DNA from: Piliocolobus tephrosceles
Taxonomy: Eukaryota > Chordata > Mammalia > Primates > Cercopithecidae
NCBI RefSeq assembly: GCF_002776525.5
Contig: NC_045441.1
Location: 122,880,275 to 122,944,274 of the forward strand
DNA length: 64,000 bases
Direction: 5' to 3'
The notes under the pieces are model-generated. The model was not told the DNA's origin. It did no database searches and saw only the letters and a program-made list of their open reading frames with translations. This document shows, piece after piece, positions 34,061 to 45,914 of the stretch. How positions within the stretch are numbered: position 1 is the first letter of the stretch; the number at the start of each line of letters is the position of its first letter. The translations under genes and the position numbers were made by a program.

Positions 34061-37000
34061 TAAATCTGCTATAGATGCAACTAATCAAGGGACTTATTTA
34101 ATGAGTGCTGCGCATAAACCTTCATAATAGGAGGCTGCAAGGCATAACCACCGGTAAGGAAATAACCTGTTTACCCAAGAGAACCATAATGCACAGAACA
34201 GTCGACCATAGGCTCTTATTTTGGGGGTATTTTATTTTTTATTCATGATAAAGAAAATAAAATAGCCCCTTTTGGAATATATCAAGTTATACAACTAGAA
34301 ATTTCTGATAGTGTGATGGATTTTGCATGCCTGCCTCAGTTGTTTTCTGTTAAAATACCAAAGAAAAATAAATTTCAGGAGAGTCAGGAGAATATTTTGC
34401 TTAATTTGTTGACGATACTTAACGGCAACCTGTTATTGTATTTAGCAAGCAATAATATTTCCATGGTAGATAAACAGAACATAGACTATTTGGAGATGTA
34501 GAAAATGAACATTCCAGCAAGAGGATAGATAACTTCAAACTGACCTGACTGCTATCCTAAGCATGCCACCACAAAAACAGTGAATAGTTATTTAGGACTT
34601 AAATTTATCTGATAATTTTGAGAAGAAAATCTTTTGAGCTAGAATATAACTTTATAGCTTAAATAGGAGCCTTCAATTTTCCTACAGTAAATATGTAGCT
34701 TAGTGGTATTTGATGTTGAAATGGTAGTTCTGCTCTATTCCTTTTGCTTCTGGCAGACTTGCTCTTGAGTTTACTATCTGTATCCAATTAAGGGAAAATA
34801 AAGAACTTGAAATTCAGAGAACTCTTTCTTCCTATGGCTAAATTAATGGGCTGGCCTTGGTTTTGGGTGAAGATGAGAAAATATGGAGCTTCATTTTGAT
34901 TTTTTTCATTAAGATTATGAAAAAAATCTGTATTTTGCACATTTATCAGCAATGGCATTACCTTGCAATTTACTATTTCCCATACTCATAGGAACTTATT
35001 ATAAAGACAAATACCTCAAAACATTATCAGACATACCTTTTGAGTGTTACCTGTTTAAGGTTCATATAGTATCCTTAGGGAAAGAGCTACGAATCAAACT
35101 GGTAATTGGAACCATTAATAAGAGAGAGACTCTCTTATAATTTGAAGCCAGGGTGGTGTGTCAGAAAAACGATGTTTGGAAGCCAAGGAGTCTCATTCCT
35201 ATTCCTAATGTTGTCAGAGGCCAGATTTTATCACATTAGACATAGTTTTAAGATTTAGAAAAAGAAAAATCCAGATAAAATATGATGCTTGGTATATGAT
35301 GCAGTAAATTTTTGAATCTTTGTGGTCAACCAAAAGCACCAGGTCTTTTTCATGACTTCCTAATAAATCAGGTGTCTCTTTTCATGTAACCATGGGGCAG
35401 GTTTACACGGTAAGAAGGAATTTGTTGGAGACAGTGCTCCATGGATTACTTGTGTACGTGTCTCATGAACAGAGGCACAGTGACACCCTTTTGGTTGTGA
35501 ACTGAAGGATGGTTGGTTAGTGAACAGCCTTGTAAGAAAGAGACAATGCCTCCCACTAAATGATGATACTCTGGCTACTATTTTTGTGGGGAGTAATAAA
35601 ATATCCTTGTTCTTGACCCAGGAAGTTTTTTTTGTTTGTTTGTTTAACTTCTACCAGCATTTGTGAAATGATGGCAGGCCAACTTGTTAGCTTGCAAGTA
35701 GGGTAAAACCTGAGATTCTTCACAGTTTCTGGCAGAATTGAGTTTGAACATACTGAATTTAAAGTAAGGGACAGAGATGAAGTTATATATCTGATGCAAT
35801 TTGCAGCTGCATATAAATTCTGGCACGCAAACGGGAGGTCAGAACTAAAGACATAAAAATGTGGCTTTATGATTTCTTGATAAATAGGCTTTGCCCCTTA
35901 TCCCATTTGGGACTTGGATGCCTGAAAACTATTCTTTCATTGCAATGAAATGTTGGAAGTCTACTGATAATGCACTTTGATTTTGAGAGTGTTAAGACAT
36001 AAAACCAGAGAAAACTGGTATCTCTGGCCACACGTATTCAGCTGCTTTACCTGAGTTCATTACGTTCTTGTTGCCTTTGCATTTATCTAGAGTACAGTCT
36101 CTTTAAATGGAGAAAATAGTTAATTTCTTTCTCCTTTAGAAATCAAGATTCTACAGAATGAGGAGTGCTAAGGAAGCAATATTTTTTTTTTTCCCCACAG
36201 GGAAGGGAAACCAGCTATTGTTAAACCCTGTCTTTGGCAATTGCATGTCTCTATTAGTAGCCAATTTGGAAATATTGAAACCCTGTCTTTGGTGTAATAC
36301 AACTGGTGTAGTAAGCAGAGTGGTAACTGTTAGGTACTTCACCTTGAATTTTAGGCATTTTAAAGGTCATTGGGGAAGGTACAATAATCCATTAATTTTT
36401 ACTAGAGTGTTCATTTAAGTGTCTTCTGCTGTGAAAATCAATGTAAAATTTCACCGCCATTCAAAATGCAAAGTGGTGTATAATATCACTACTCCAAACT
36501 GCCCTAAATTGTTGCATTTTTAAACAAGCAGGGTTTGAGTTATGCCCTTACCTCATAAATTCAGCTTCACAGATTGGATTATTGCCATATGGATGTAGTA
36601 ACAGGAAAAATAAATTTGTGTCAGTCTGAGTTCTACTTGTGCATTTATTAAACTACTCTTAACCTTTTCTTAGGTCAGTGATCATCATACAGATTTGCTT
36701 TTATGTGCCTCAAAGAAGAAAAATTCTTCTATGAGTATTATTTATGAGTTAAGTGTTACTTATCCATTTACATTAGTGATCTTAAATTATTTACCTGCTT
36801 TGGAATTCATATGTTACAATTTGCCAGATGAAAGCTGCCAGAGGAGTGAATATATTTATGCTACTTGTCTGTTGCTCATTAAAGTAGCTGGCTTGGTTCA
36901 TAGCAAAAATAAAAAGTGTTATAAGGGGCAGAAAAGAGGGAAGAAGAGGTCAGGCAGTTTATAACAAAGTCTGCTGTGCTGCAGCTGGCACTGACTGGCG

Positions 37001-37074
37001 CCTTTGGCAATTTCTGCTAAACCTTGAACAATTGCTTTCACTCTTCCTCCTGCCATGTTGTTTCATTCATTCAG
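34061..37074. other. 3-kb repeat-poor segment
   Basis: No Alu, L1 or LTR recognised across 3 kb. Several open frames of 60-89 codons, none with a recognisable domain. Possibly old, unique intronic or intergenic DNA. Confidence 0.45.
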
Positions 37075-37156
37075 TCTTCGATGGGATTGGTTAGAGTGGA
37101 GAAATAGAACGCTATTTAAAACAAAAGAAATGGTCTGTCTCTGGCAGAGAACACAG
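37075..37156 (+). other. Candidate cryptic exon
   Basis: An 82-base segment preceded by a pyrimidine-rich acceptor-like run ending 'tttcattcattcag' and followed by a strong donor-like 'cacaggtaagac'. One of three frames stays open throughout (residues LRWDWLEWRNRTLFKTKEMV and onward). I do not recognise the peptide. Chance occurrence is quite possible. Confidence 0.2.
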
Positions 37157-37204
37157 GTAAGACATTACCTTTTGTACTTGATGGGAGAATATATATGTTT
37201 TTCT

Positions 37205-37512
37205 TTTTCTTTCTTGTTTGTTTGTTTGTTTGGGACAGAGTCTCACTCTGTTGCCCAGGCTGGAGTGCAGTGGTATAATCTTGGCTCACGGCAACCTCTG
37301 CCTTCTGGGTTCAGCGATTCTTGTGCCTCAGCCTCCCGAGTAGCTGGGATTACAGGCATGTGTCATCACGCTCAGCTAATTTTTTGTATTTTTAGTAGAA
37401 ACGGGGTTTCACTATGTTGGTCAGGCTGTACTTAGACCCCTGGCCTCAGGTAATGTGCACGCCTCAGCCTCCCAAGGTGCTGAGACTACAGGCGTGAGTC
37501 ATCATGCCCAAC
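37205..37512 (-). mobile_element. Alu, antisense, full length
   Basis: (TTTG)n tail then 'gggacagagtctcactctgttgcccaggctgg' through 'gcgtgagtcatcatgccc'. Confidence 0.93.
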
Positions 37513-37524
37513 TTACTTATTTTT

Positions 37525-37652
37525 TTCATTTTAATGAGACAGGGCCTCACTGTGTTGCCTAGTCCAGTCTTGAACTCCTGGGCTCCAACAGTCCTCCCAC
37601 CTCAGACTCCTGAGTAGTTGGAATTATAGATGTGCCACCATGCCCAGCTGAG
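37525..37652 (-). mobile_element. Alu monomer (FLAM-like), antisense
   Basis: 'tgagacagggcctcactgtgttgcctagtccag' to 'atagatgtgccaccatgcccagc', directly next to the full Alu. Confidence 0.8.
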
Positions 37653-38164
37653 AATATTATCTCGATCTACTAAATAAATAGAATTTATTTCCGTAGTGAC
37701 TTATTTAAAATTAAAAGTGAAGCCCTGAGTTATATAAACAACAACAAAAAACATACATGCATTTGCTAGTCAGACCAGTTTAACTTATGTGAGAGTCAAA
37801 AATCTTACATAATTATTAACAGTTTAATGATGATAGATTATTGATTATAATTAAACCTAGGCTGTCAGACTAATCAATGGTAAGTTTAGTCTGAGGTCTT
37901 GAGTTGCTAAATCAGATGTGGTTTTCCCAGGCTGATATTTCAAAAGTCTTACAGTCTTATTTTGTTGAGACTCCTTCACTTTTCCAGTTACTCCAAAGGA
38001 GACCTCAGTCAGATCAAAGTTTGATGGAGGTCAAGATAAGATTTAAACCATATCTGGAAGCTAGGTCAGTGCAGCAAAAGCACTTTCTGAAGCATTACCT
38101 CATACACCTTAATTCTTCTAGAGACTTATTTGCTGGGTGTTTTCATTCATAAGTTCATTTACTC
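37653..38164. other. Unrecognised sequence
   Basis: No repeat or gene recognised. Confidence 0.4.
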
Positions 38165-38775
38165 AGCACTCATTCAATAAATATCTTTTATTTTTTTCAA
38201 CAAATATTTACTGAGCATCTACTGTGTACATGATGTTGTTCTAGGCTCTGGAGTTGTATTAGTGACAAAACAGAAAAAAAATTCTGTTCTTTTGGAACTT
38301 GTAGGGAAATACAGATGTTAATAACATCATATCTATTATTTTATTAATGAATCATAAGATACAGATAATAGATCATTTGGTGATGAGCACCATAAAGGTA
38401 AAGTGGACTGAAGGGCTAATTAAGAAAGGGATCTCTGAAAGTGATATTTGAGCAGAGGCCAAAAGAAGTATGGGAATGGTTCATGCAGATATTTGGAGAC
38501 AGATGTTCTAGCAAGAGGGAACAGCAAGTACAAAGTACCTGAAAGAAGCTTGTGCTTGGCATTTTGAGGAACTGTGAGGGGACTTGTAGGATTAGAAGAT
38601 GATGAGTGAGAAATGAAGGGAGATGAGGTCGGAGAAGTGCTGTGGAACTGGGGATGGAGGGTGATCACATCATAGGCCATAGCAAAGATGTTTACATTGA
38701 ATTAAAGAGCTATTGGAGGATTTAGAGAAGTAGAGGAAAATGATGTGACTTTGGTTATAAAGTCCTGAACAATAG
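38165..38775 (-). mobile_element. L2 LINE, long antisense fragment
   Basis: 'caacaaatatttactgagcatctactgtg', 'ttggaacttgtagggaaatacag', 'gcaagagggaacagcaagtacaaag' and 'gatttagagaagtagagg' keep L2 order over about 600 bp, the longest L2 piece in the window. Confidence 0.82.
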
Positions 38776-38814
38776 CACTTTCTGTGATGATGGAAATATT
38801 CTAAAATCTGCAGT

Positions 38815-38995
38815 GCCCTCTAACCCTTTGTCATTATTGAACACTTGAAGTGATGCCGGTGCACCTGAGGAACGGAATTTTTAAATTTAATAGAATTTTA
38901 ATTTAAGCAGCAACATATGGCTAGCATATTGGTCAGAAAAATTTTATACATTTTCACAGGTTGCTTTATGGAGAATAGTATGTGGAAGCAAAGAG
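38815..38995. mobile_element. hAT-type MITE fragment
   Basis: 'gaacacttgaagtgatgccgg', 'cctgaggaacggaattttt', 'gcagcaacatatggctagcatattgg' resemble the common hAT-derived MITE with 'ccacatgtggctagtggc' ends. Family name not fixed. Confidence 0.55.
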
Positions 38996-39115
38996 ACAAA
39001 AGCAGGGAGAAGCCTTAGGAATGCAGATCAAGGCTTAGCAAAAAAAAAAAAAAAAAATTTTAAATTAAAGGCTAGCTGGTAACTATATTAGGGTTTATGT
39101 TTCTTTTTTTCTTTC

Positions 39116-39409
39116 CTTTTTTTTTTGAGATGGACTTTCGCTGTTATCACCCAGGCTGGAGTGTAATGGCACGATCTCAGCTCACTGCAATCTCCGCCTC
39201 CTGGATTCAAGTTATTCTCCTGCCTCAGCCTCCCGAGTAGCTGGGACTACAAGCCCCCGCCACCACATCCAGCTAATTTTTGTATTTTTAGTAGAGACAG
39301 AGTTTCACCATGTTGGCCAGACTGGTATCGAACTCCTGACCTCAGGCTATCCACCTGCCTCGGCCGTCCAAAGTGCTGGGATTATAGGTGTGAACCACCA
39401 CATCTGGCC
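39116..39409 (-). mobile_element. AluS-type, antisense, full length
   Basis: T tract then 'gagatggactttcgctgttatcacccagg' through 'gtgaaccaccacatctggcc'. An A17 run at about 39041-39057 lies upstream. Confidence 0.93.
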
Positions 39410-39424
39410 AGGGTTGACATTTCA

Positions 39425-39561
39425 TATGGACTCTGACAACTGCTGAAGTATGCTATTGACAATATGTAAATGAACTAGCATGGTTGTGTTTCAATGAAAG
39501 CTTATTCATTCATCAGTCAGATTTGGCCCATAGGTTGTTGTTTACCAGCTCCTGGTGTGAA
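39425..39561 (-). mobile_element. hAT-type MITE fragment
   Basis: 'caatatgtaaatgaactagcatggttgtgtttcaatgaaag' then 'gatttggcccataggttgttg' and 'ccagctcctgg' match the end of a widespread hAT-derived MITE. Confidence 0.6.
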
Positions 39562-40079
39562 TGAGAGGTGGCGATGACCAGGCTTGTTTCAAAGGCAGAG
39601 TTGATAACATTTATTGGTGGATTGCATGTGTGGTGTAAAAGACAGAGGAAATTCAAACAAATAACTTAAAGGTGTTTGGCCTCCGCATTTGACAAAATGG
39701 AGTTGCTATTTACTGTGATGGGAAATACTTGGATAGAAGCAGATTTGAGAGAAACTTTTAAATTGGGCTTGAAGTTTAAGATGTCTGTCAGTTATCCAAG
39801 GGGAGTTTGGAGGTGAGGACTGAGATCTGGACTGCAGCTATATATACTTGATAGTTATAAAAAATGGTATTAAAACCATGGGTAGGAATAAGATCTCCTA
39901 GAGTGAGAATTTGACAAAGATAGGAAAAAGGTCTGAGGACTAATCCTTGGCATACTTCAGTATGTGATAAAACACATAAGGGAAACTGAGAAAAGAAGAC
40001 TGTGGAAGGGTGAAAGAAACCAGAAAGTGATGTTTTAGCAGCCAAGTGCAAGTGTGTCAAGGGAGACTTCATCAGTACT
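39562..40079. other. Old, unassigned repeat-like sequence
   Basis: 39740-40079 ('gagatctggactgcagc', 'gaggactaatccttggcat', 'gagacttcatcag') has the feel of an ancient LINE-type repeat, but I cannot name it. Confidence 0.35.
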
Positions 40080-40560
40080 TATCAAATGCTGCCTGGTACA
40101 TAATAGGCACACGTATGTGTGCTGTGTCAACGAATGACTGGGCACGCACTGTTCTATAGTGACTTCTGTTGAGTTCTAATATACAACACCCCCTTACCCC
40201 ATTCAGTGGCCTTTAATAGCTCCCCATTGCCAACTCCTTGACCAGGAATTTGTATTTTAATATATGGCTGAGTTGAACTGCAGCATGTCTTTATAGGCCT
40301 CCAATAGGCTCTGCAATTTTGCATTTATTTACTCATTCTATGCAAATTCCTTCATGGATGAAATGCCATTCTGTCCTTCTTTACCTATTGAAATCTTATC
40401 CCTCTACTAGGGGCCATTTCAAATGCTCTCTCCTTCATGAGTACTTCCCCTTCCCTCCACTTCTTTTCTAACCTGTCCTTAAACCCTTGTCATGGCTCTA
40501 CTGACATGCATCCTACTTTCCATTTGGTTCCAGTTGTTCATTTTGTTTTGCACATGATAT
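40080..40560 (+). mobile_element. L2 LINE relics, sense
   Basis: 40080-40135 resembles the L2 3' end ('tgcctggtacataataggcacac'). 40200-40560 resembles the more upstream L2 text ('agctccccattgccaactcc', 'cttccccttccctccac'). Probably two separate pieces. Confidence 0.65.
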
Positions 40561-40584
40561 TTTGGGATCCCTGTGAGCAGGTGC

Positions 40585-40780
40585 ATGACACCATAGTGGA
40601 ATGATTATGAGCATGGAGAATGGTATAAACAGACCTGTTTTCAAATACTAGTTGTTTCATTTATGAGCCTGTGACTTTCCTAAGTAACCGAAACTCCTGA
40701 AGGCTCCATTTCTTCACTTGTAAATGAAGACAAATACGGTGTCATGGAATTAGTTGAGATAGTTACATTAAGTTTATTCA
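40585..40780 (+). mobile_element. MIR relic
   Basis: 'tttatgagcctgtgactttcctaag' and 'ggctccatttcttcacttgtaaatgaagac' are sense MIR. Confidence 0.75.
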
Positions 40781-41015
40781 AATATTGCACTTATTGCCTG
40801 TCAGATTCAAGCTAAGTGTTTTCAATTTAAATGATTTATTTTTAATAGATTGTCAATCTATTTTTGTTATTGATCTAAGCACTGTACACTGATTAGATAC
40901 TTTAAGTAAGTGGATGGCAAGCTAGTATTAACAGATAGCTATTCCCAGCATAAGAATATTCCATGCCTACCCAAAAATATAAGAAAGAAATAAGACCAGC
41001 CACTTATGAGAGAAG

Positions 41016-41833
41016 GTGCCAATGCAATGGCTAATTTTTATCAGAAAGAAGAAACTATTTTTTTTTTTTTTTGAGACAGACTCTCACTCTGTCGCCCAGG
41101 CTGGAGTGCAGTGGCCAGATCTCAGCTCACTGCAAGCTCCGCCTCCCGGGTTTATGCCATTCTCCTGCCTCAGCCTCCTGAGTAGCTGGGACTACAGGCG
41201 CCCGCCACCTCGCCCGGCTAGTTTTTTGTATTTTTTTTTTTTTTTTTAGTAGAGACGGGGTTTCACCGTGTTAGCCAGGATGGTCTTGATCTCCTGACCT
41301 CGTGATCCGCCCGTCTCGGCCTCCCAAAATGCTGGGATTACAGGCTTGAGCCAGCACGCCCGGCCGAAAGAAGAAACTTTACAGCACATTTTGAGTAACT
41401 TAGTGCATGGACTTAGTGGGCCACCTGCTATGACACCACCTTGTAATGGGTTCTACAATTAAGGCATTGCTGGGTCTTGCCTTTGCGCTGCCAAAACCAG
41501 ATGATGCTGCTGTTGTCCTCTTCACAGACACAGCCCCCTATATGTTTGTTGGTGATGGACAGGACTAAATTAGGCTCCTCCTTGGTTCCTGCCTTGCAGG
41601 CTGTCTTTGGGGTCAGTATATTTTAGGGTCCAGTCCCTTCAGGGCAACCATCATGACCTCTCTCTCCAACCCAGTCACCTGCTTGCCATCACCAGGAGCA
41701 CCAACTCCAGATGCCATGGAGCGCACGGCAGTCGCCCCATCGGGACTGCGGGCCTGCACAGTCAATGCTCCAGCTCCGGAAAGTAACCTCGAAGCCATCA
41801 CACCCACAACAAGCAGCAGCACATCAGGGTAGA
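41016..41833 (-). pseudogene. COX5B: COX5B processed pseudogene, split by Alu
   Basis: Intronless copy of cytochrome c oxidase subunit 5B, a nuclear-encoded zinc-binding subunit of mitochondrial complex IV (about 129 residues). The initiator ATG is at 41796-41798 and the mitochondrial presequence reads MASRLLSGAGALTVQA. 'RSMASG' and the 'TGLEREVMMVALKGLDP' block follow, and a one-base deletion then brings a stop right after KGLDP. Downstream in a shifted frame the 'GCVCEEDNSSIIWFW' zinc-site block and 'CLNCRTHYK' are still readable, then a stop and 3' UTR. The 3' UTR resumes beyond the Alu as 'cttctttctgataaaaattagcc', reaching about 41016. 5' UTR text upstream of the ATG is kept. No clear A tail survives. 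Confidence 0.9.
41058..41364 (-). mobile_element. AluY-R (Old World monkey type), antisense
   Basis: Young antisense Alu inside the COX5B pseudogene 3' UTR. 'gaaagaagaaact' flanks both sides. OWM bases 'gtttatgccattctcc' and 'ctcgcccggctagtttttt' present. The central linker has grown to a run of about 18 T. Confidence 0.95.
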
Positions 41834-42370
41834 TAATTTAATAAACAAGTGCGTGCAAGGAAAAGTTATAAAAAGATTACTCCCATTTTTATTCATGTTT
41901 TTATATTTTTTATAGTGTTTACCACTTTCCCTTGTGAACACATGCTTATTCTGAAATTATTTACATTGAAAGGATTAAGCATTAACTTTTATGTTTTAAG
42001 TTAATTACAGTTGAATTTCTTTCTTTTTTATTTTTCATTCTACACTCCTTGTTAAAATCCTTTTAAATCATTGCCGACTTGGCAGTTTATTGCCTTGATA
42101 ACAACAAATGAGTGTCTGATTCTTCCTTTACCCCAGATTGCCACTTTTCTTGTTGATCAACAGCATCACTGAGTGAGAACGAGCAACAGCCAAAGTCAAT
42201 ATTTATAACTTTATCATTAGACCTTAAACAGTTTATGGTAGTGCATCAGGTGGAGAGAGAGAAAGTTCCATGGGAAGCTAAACCTCTGCTTTTAATAGCT
42301 TTGTGAAACTTGGCTAGTAAGAAACATAGTTGCTGTTTCAAGAAGGTAACTATTTGCTAGGGAGCCTTCT
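41834..42370. other. Unrecognised sequence
   Basis: No repeat or gene recognised. Confidence 0.4.
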
Positions 42371-42417
42371 TGAAAGGATTATTTCTGTGACAGTATGTAC
42401 TGGGGAAATTTTTATTG
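42371..42417 (+). repeat. 47-bp direct repeat, copy 1
   Basis: Gapless match to 43034-43080, 41 of 47 positions identical by eye (cores 'tgaaaggattattt' and 'tactggggaaattt'), 663 bp apart. Confidence 0.9.
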
Positions 42418-42839
42418 AGACTGTCTATTGATGTTGTCACATAATGTTTACTGTAGACAGCTTTTTATTTCAGAACTGTAGATAACATTGAGAGTTATAG
42501 ACTGTCTCAAGCTTTTCTGACCCTATCGAATGAATCGAAGAGTGTCTTTCGTGTCTTTCCTTGTTAGATTTAAGTTAGATTTTCTTTCCTTCCCTTGGAG
42601 AATGGTTGTATTTGCGGGTAATTTGTCTTGATATTTAGGGCAAACTTCCCTTACTTCATTGCCACCTAGCTATTTGTAATTTACAGTATATGCCACTATA
42701 ACATGACGTGTAAAATTCATCTATTCTACAAACTTCTTTTGGGCTGTTACCCCATTGCATTATTTGCTGGCCAGTAGCATTAACAAGAAGGACTTCTACG
42801 TACAAGTCATTATACTGAGACCTTGAAGGTTTTCTAGCC

Positions 42840-43190
42840 CAGCCACTCTCTAACACATGATCTTTTCTCTAGCATCCCTTCCTTTTGAATTTTGTCCACC
42901 CTAACATTTAGGCTGTTAGTAATACAGAACTCCCCACCTTTTGAGGAAACCCATTTCATCTCTCAATGAAATTACCTATTAGAAAGCCTTCCTTTAATGC
43001 AAAACACAATCTCCTCCCAGCCTCACCTGTCTTTGAAAGGATTATTTGTTTGACAGTGTATACTGGGGAAATTTCCATTGCACTTCTAGCCTTTGGGTTT
43101 CTATGGAAATAGTCTAATCTCTCTTCCACAAAACAGTTCTTCATATATTTGAATGACAGATTCATAGTTCTATTCTGTAGACTCTGTTGG
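42840..43190. mobile_element. CR1/L3-type LINE relic with internal insertion
   Basis: 'ctattagaaagccttccttt' and, after a 50-bp interruption, 'cacttctagcctttgggtttc', 'gtctaatctctcttccacaaaacag' and 'tcttcatatatttgaatgacag' keep the order of the mammalian CR1/L3 3' region. The interruption is copy 2 of the 47-bp repeat. Confidence 0.65.
43034..43080 (+). repeat. 47-bp direct repeat, copy 2 (inside LINE relic)
   Basis: Sits between 'cctcacctgtc' and 'cacttctagcc', which are adjacent in the CR1/L3 family as I know it. So this copy looks like the inserted one and 42371-42417 the source. Confidence 0.8.
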
Positions 43191-45664
43191 TTCTCAGATA
43201 ATGTTGGTTATTGATGAATTTTCTTCCATTATTTTTCCCTAGAATTAGTTTCAAGAAAAGCTAAGAAGAACAGATACAAAAACTTAGTTGCAAACTAAAA
43301 ACTTGAGGCAAGTTGTGAGAAAAAATGTGGGAATGATTGACAGCTGGCTTGGTTACCTTTTATTGAGTAAATATATAATTATGCCATTTTTAAAAACTTT
43401 TTTTGAGAAGACAGTAATTGCACTAGTCTATTGTATAATTGTTAAAGCAATGCTATTTGCTTATTTGTCTTTAATCAATGGATTTGGACTCACATTGACC
43501 TAATATACAAATCTTGCAAACTGCTCTTTAAGGGGATTGGGGAAGGGAGAAATACATAAAAGATGCTGCCAGGTAAATATATATTTAACCAGGAAGAGTC
43601 AGCACTGTCAGCTTAGTTCACTGCATATTAGGGAGCAATAAAAAGGCCTCATTGTGCCTCCTATGATTGAAATGATGTTATCTGGCATGATTGGAAGGGA
43701 GTGCTTACTTACAGAATAACTTCTTTTCAAAGATGGTAAGACTTCTCAAGCTTTCTTGTTATTTTATTTTTAATTATAGATTTTTCTTTTAGAGTATTTT
43801 TCAAACTTCATTATTTTGATGTTAACTTTTTAAAAAGGATTGAAATAGTCATTATCAGCTTTTATATTTCTCCTTTTCTAAATGCTTCCATGTATTCAAA
43901 AGATAGATTCTCTCCTCACTACAGAAGACTAAGAAAACTTCCTTTTCTAGGTCTAAAATAGCCTAGTCTCTTGGTCAAACGTATGTGATAAATTAAATCT
44001 TTATCTGAAAACCTCCCAGTGGAAGATAAAGTAATTGACCTTTAGAAATTAAATGTTATAGCATCCGGATAAATAATCATTGGCTATTGTGATTACTTTT
44101 CTTGGATTTAGGTGAAGGAAATAAAAGATGCGGGCTTTTGACCAAATAAGAGCATGGCTTTAATTTCCTGTTATTCCAGCATTGCTACTCTTTCTAATAA
44201 CCACAAATCAAGGATAACAAACAAACAAAACCACCCACTAGATCCCAAAAGCAGCTAAAACAGCTCCTTAGTGACCTTCTTTCTGACCTACATTGTACAA
44301 ATGAGATGATTGGAAACAGGATAATAATTGATTGTGACAATAGGACAATCTTGTTAAACAGACTTGAAATTACATTCTCTACCTGGACAGGGACCTTATA
44401 GGGGAGATCTTAGAGGTAACGGGATCCTCACATATGGAGTGTTAGGATTCATTGTTTATGATGGCACTTTACTGAAATGTTCTAAATTCTCATTATTCCT
44501 TTCAAACAGATTATAGATTAGTAAGATAGTATTAATGGTCCTGCCCTATCTGCTGAGCACCGTTGTTAAAAATAAACTAGCTTTCTGATATAATGAAAGT
44601 CAACTTGGTGAGCTACCAGTTGTTTCAGATTTGGCAGATTTCGCATTCGCTTTGGGATGCCTGTTTGAATATGTTTATGACGTCATTAGTCTTCCATCTC
44701 TCCTCTCTTCCTGCCTTCCTTCCTCTATCACTTGCTGAATTCTGGACATACAGCAAAGCGTGAGACGAGTCTCTGTCCTCATGGAGCTTACAATCCAAAA
44801 CATATTGAAAGAAGAGTTCAAAAATACCAATACTGAATATCAAACTATTGGAAAATATGTGCTTTATTGGTTTTATTTTTCAGTTTTGTATGAATTAACT
44901 CACAACAACAGATAAACACAAGTATGGTGCGCTTTGGTCATTTTTTGGTGAATGCTGTGGAAGACAGGCCTTTAGTACAGTTAAATATTCTACTTTCCTC
45001 TATCAGATTTCACAAGACTCACTTGATAATCATTACAAAGTGAATCCAGCTCTTCAAATGGAAGATAGGACTTAGGTATTTTTTACTTTAGATTTTACTT
45101 AAAAATATAGATTATGTTTAAATTAAAAAGCAGCATATTTAACAGATTTTCAAAAATATTAGATTTCACCCTAATTTATGTTTTGGACAATATTTCAATG
45201 AAAATTTGATGTGTTTTTAAATGTTTTATTCCCTTTGATCATTGCAATAAAATAATAAAACGTAACATCAGATTTACTGTTTTAACCATTTAAGTGTATG
45301 ATTCAGTGACATTAAATACATTCACATTGTTAAACAACCATGAACATCATCTATCTTTAGGAGCTCTTCATCTCCCCAAACTGAAATGCTATCCATTAAC
45401 TAATAACATCTCATTTCCCTTTTATTGCTTGCTTTCTTCTATGTGAGACGTGTATAAATGAATATCCCATATCTTTGGCTTTTTTAAAAAGTAATAGATA
45501 CTAACCGAAGACTCTCCATTTGTTACTGGGATATGATAAAAAAAAAAAAAATTAACCTGTAGAACTAGTAGACTTCTAGAACTACTACTGTCCTATTGCA
45601 AAACAGCAGAAAAGAGTAAAGAGATAAAAAAAAATAGTAACATGTCTGGCCAAGCACAACACTC
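43191..45664. other. Mostly non-repetitive sequence
   Basis: 2.4 kb with no Alu or L1. 44700-44830 ('gaattctggacatacagcaaag', 'tcctcatggagcttacaatcc') is a probable antisense L2 relic. No gene recognised. Confidence 0.45.
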
Positions 45665-45850
45665 ACTAGTACAATGGAGTAGCATGGAATTTGGCATGAG
45701 ACCTCAGTTTGAATCCTGACTTTACCATTTAGCCTAAATGGTTGCTTCTAGGCAAGTTGCTAACCTGTCTTAGTTGCCTCAGCTGTAGAATGGGCATAAT
45801 AAAAGCTTGCTTTTTTAGCCTCACATGGATGTTGTGAGGAACCAAAAATT
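45665..45850 (+). mobile_element. MIR, well preserved
   Basis: 'gcatgagacctcagtttgaatcctgac', 'ttctaggcaagttgctaacctgtcttagttgcctcagctg' and 'gttgtgaggaacc' are sense MIR. Confidence 0.85.
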
Positions 45851-45914
45851 TAATTATATCAAAGTATTCTGAAAATCGTAACTCACATTTCAAAAAGAAA
45901 TTTAAACGAATCAA

